From positions 1 to 15,818 of the forward strand of contig DAOSBX010000057.1 in assembly GCA_035361075.1 (NCBI GenBank): a DNA stretch of 15,818 nt. Direction: 5' to 3'. Positions within the stretch are counted from its first letter, which is position 1. Each line of letters begins with the position of its first letter. The translations under genes and the position numbers were made by a program. The DNA is from Candidatus Hydrogenedens sp. (GTDB lineage: Bacteria; Hydrogenedentota; Hydrogenedentia; Hydrogenedentales; Hydrogenedentaceae). Positions 15,201 to 15,818 of this stretch are shown here, in pieces. The notes under the pieces were generated by a model that did no database searches, had not been told where the DNA came from, and saw only the letters and a list, made by a program, of their open reading frames with translations.

Positions 15201-15641
15201 CTTGAACCCCATATCTTCTCGTATGTGATGAACAATTACTGGGAAACAAATTATAAAGCCTCTCAGGATGGATGGCATACATTCCGATACTACATAAAAC
15301 CATATAAAAAGAATGATTCCTCCAATCCCGATACCCTTGCAAAACAATTGACTTCTGACCTGATTGTAATTCCTACCCATAACACACCCCAACAACTGAC
15401 CCCTCCCGTCCAGATAACCCCCAACTGGGTAATATATCATGTCAAATACAATCCTGATGAAAAGGCATACATCGTTCGATTATTTAATCCGACATCCGAA
15501 CCTGTTCCCGTGCAGATTAAAAACGCATCCACCACTAAACCCGTTATAATCACTTCCACTTTATCTAACAATCCACAATCGGAACCCTTTACAGAACGAA
15601 CCCTCAATCCGTGGGAACTGCTAACCCTGAAAATTAAGTAA
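12279..15641 (+). CDS. Secreted GH38 alpha-mannosidase with N-terminal PL4-type domain
   Basis: The 1120-residue protein has a signal peptide (cleavage likely after AMG, residue 24) and acts outside the cytoplasm. Residues about 36-199 resemble the C-terminal carbohydrate-binding-like domain III of PL4 rhamnogalacturonan lyases: LLWEIGTPD at the start, NLTVYVNGA in the middle, and LGENVIQFTVSSGSWFIYDAVQLF at the end. After a linker region, the GH38 catalytic domain begins with PHSHNDIGYTH (313-323), whose H316 and D318 are the expected zinc ligands. D433 in TDVPGYTWGL is the likely nucleophile, and H644 in YDEHTWGAH a further zinc ligand. Beta-rich GH38 C-terminal domains fill the rest. Retaining alpha-mannosidases of this family release mannose from glycans; the exact substrate is unknown. 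AGGAG at 12264-12268 supports the ATG at 12279 over that at 12243. It may share the queE transcript. Confidence 0.9.
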   Translation: MKKQLFLLFFVAVFPLFLSIVAMGQDNISTNTPPPKLLWEIGTPDNRCLELALAPTNYTRYREDSYFMVGHSKPAEDWCYIHPGPKDEWAQTIPHIFTVLFYLKSVETQENAQLNLYLLEFNKTYPPNLTVYVNGANFPVRLPPGKGTDEFLSIFDGSLPSARKIEISFPSSLLRLGENVIQFTVSSGSWFIYDAVQLFTPSKFELAEPKKTVLRIGKPIPIPLVTSVEEKELRDIKIPIRCYGQPFEGKISITNNDPMDINLQPGWNTIYYPVKEVDKDTFSSIEIKEEDKTVATRDFVIPPAKQKTLYLIPHSHNDIGYTHIQTDVLKIQQENLTKALELIEKTKDYPPEAQFHWSAEVLWAVKSFWQVADEGTKERFKKAVNDGYFELPALFTNQLTGLCNGEELTHLLDEAHYVSNELGTTIDSALITDVPGYTWGLIPVLAQAGVKYFSIGPNLSWRVGNILEVWGDKPFYWASPCGKYKVLTWIGLAGYSWFFGGTNAMPEQIRNYLAELEDRNFPYDITIARYSVASDNGPPDDKLPDFVKQWNEQHKTPKLVITTARKALQTFEEKYGKDVPVYAGEITPYWEDGSASSARETALNRNTVRKLMNVETLWALWFPDKYPGEKFQSTWENAVLYDEHTWGAHNSISEPDNPFVKEQWAIKKSFAENAEKGKNDLFNLFVNNFQPDYQTVSQIIVINPTPVNLTKVVTIPSSWGRKGNRVLKEGKPVPSQVLQSNDLVFIAHEIPAWGYTIFTIEAGTPENPEASVIVSDNTMQNGRLELIIDPQTGTIKSLKTQSDGEEFVKENTQYKTNEYLYTSGRNPENTKRAENIQIEIKEKGPVMGSILVRSTSVPGAKEIQHEYVLYANSDFVEVINSIDKEDIRTPEAVHYAFAFNIDNPNIRYQTPFAVVHLPEQQLHGSCKNYLTVQDWVDIQNNEKGITLFTPDVPMVEIGKITVDPIEVGWKKGLILEPHIFSYVMNNYWETNYKASQDGWHTFRYYIKPYKKNDSSNPDTLAKQLTSDLIVIPTHNTPQQLTPPVQITPNWVIYHVKYNPDEKAYIVRLFNPTSEPVPVQIKNASTTKPVIITSTLSNNPQSEPFTERTLNPWELLTLKIK

Positions 15642-15758
15642 AAACAACCCGTTACAGTATTTTTAATACAGAAGGGGCAGACTTACCAATCCGCCCTAAT
15701 GGGAATAATTATCACGGAAATGAATGCCCTGCGAATGTTATGAATACAAAATGAGTTC
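15642..15758. other. Intergenic region downstream of the mannosidase
   Basis: No gene is evident here. An imperfect inverted repeat lies at 15673-15697: AGGGGCAGA pairs with TCCGCCCT across a short loop, with one bulge and one mismatch. It is markedly GC-rich for this region and lies 30 bases after the mannosidase stop, so it may act as a terminator-like hairpin, but no T-run follows. Confidence 0.3.
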
Positions 15759-15818
15759 CTACGACTTCACTTTGTGCCAGAGTTTTTGGACAGTGGATAG
15801 GATTCGTTCCTGGATAGA
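15759..15818 (-). CDS. Possible 3' end of a minus-strand gene, cut by the window edge
   Basis: On the minus strand a frame enters at the window edge and runs 19 codons to a TAG at 15759-15761. The peptide ends ILSTVQKLWHKVKS, an amphipathic helical tail typical of a protein C-terminus. A second minus-strand frame is also open for over 30 codons here, so the choice is not secure. If real, the gene converges with the mannosidase gene. No function can be given. Confidence 0.25.
   Translation of the reverse strand, partial: SIQERILSTVQKLWHKVKS

Noticed and set aside
12918..15440. Several minus-strand frames within the mannosidase gene
   Set aside because: They lie antisense to a well-supported 1120-residue glycoside hydrolase and show no motifs.
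1..15818. CRISPR array, tRNA or rRNA genes, insertion sequence
   Set aside because: No regularly spaced repeats, cloverleaf sequences, rRNA-like segments, transposase motifs or paired terminal repeats were seen on either strand.

Overview
The window looks like ordinary chromosome of a diderm (Gram-negative) bacterium of fairly low GC content. It carries outer-membrane assembly genes (bamD-like, lptE), a bacterial DNA polymerase III delta subunit (holA), queE, an NDP-sugar dehydrogenase and two secreted glycan-active enzymes (a WbsX/GH99-like protein and a GH38 alpha-mannosidase with a PL4-type N-terminal domain). That mix is seen in PVC-superphylum and Hydrogenedentota-like genomes. The taxonomic guess is inference only; no rRNA or tRNA gene is visible.

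Layout, left to right. Positions 1-509 hold a possible 5' fragment of a minus-strand gene (1-109) and about 400 bases of AT-rich non-coding DNA with small inverted repeats. Next come two tightly coupled unknown genes (510-1304) and a YkgJ-type cysteine-cluster protein (1421-1849). Converging on these is a minus-strand pair, a DUF2400/TIGR02757 protein followed by a nucleotide-sugar dehydrogenase (3977 down to 1872). An XRE-cupin regulator (4070-4651) is divergent from that pair, with an exact tandem 11-bp repeat between them. A minus-strand cluster bamD-lptE-holA (7370 down to 4669) follows. It joins OMP and LPS assembly factors to holA and keeps the lptE-holA adjacency known from E. coli.

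Right half. A solitary methyltransferase (7595-8293) and the secreted WbsX/GH99-like protein (8322-9590) form a plus-strand pair. A minus-strand restriction-modification operon follows: endonuclease candidate 11269-10418, then a beta-class amino-methyltransferase 10415-9618. It is more AT-rich than its neighbours and uses AGA/AGG for most arginines, whereas the adjacent WbsX gene uses only CGN codons, so it looks horizontally acquired. A strong inverted repeat lies upstream of it. Divergent from the operon is queE (11506-12171), followed by a 1120-residue secreted GH38 alpha-mannosidase (12279-15641). The last 177 bases hold an imperfect hairpin and possibly the 3' end of a minus-strand gene.

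How the parts may work together: BamD and LptE serve envelope assembly, and the dehydrogenase probably supplies an acidic sugar for surface polysaccharide. The two secreted enzymes may act on mannose-containing glycans outside the cytoplasm. The R-M operon is a defence module. No wholly new multi-gene system is evident; the best leads are the R-M island with its unassigned endonuclease, the ambiguous solitary methyltransferase, the PL4-like/GH38 architecture and the uncharacterised pair at 510-1304.
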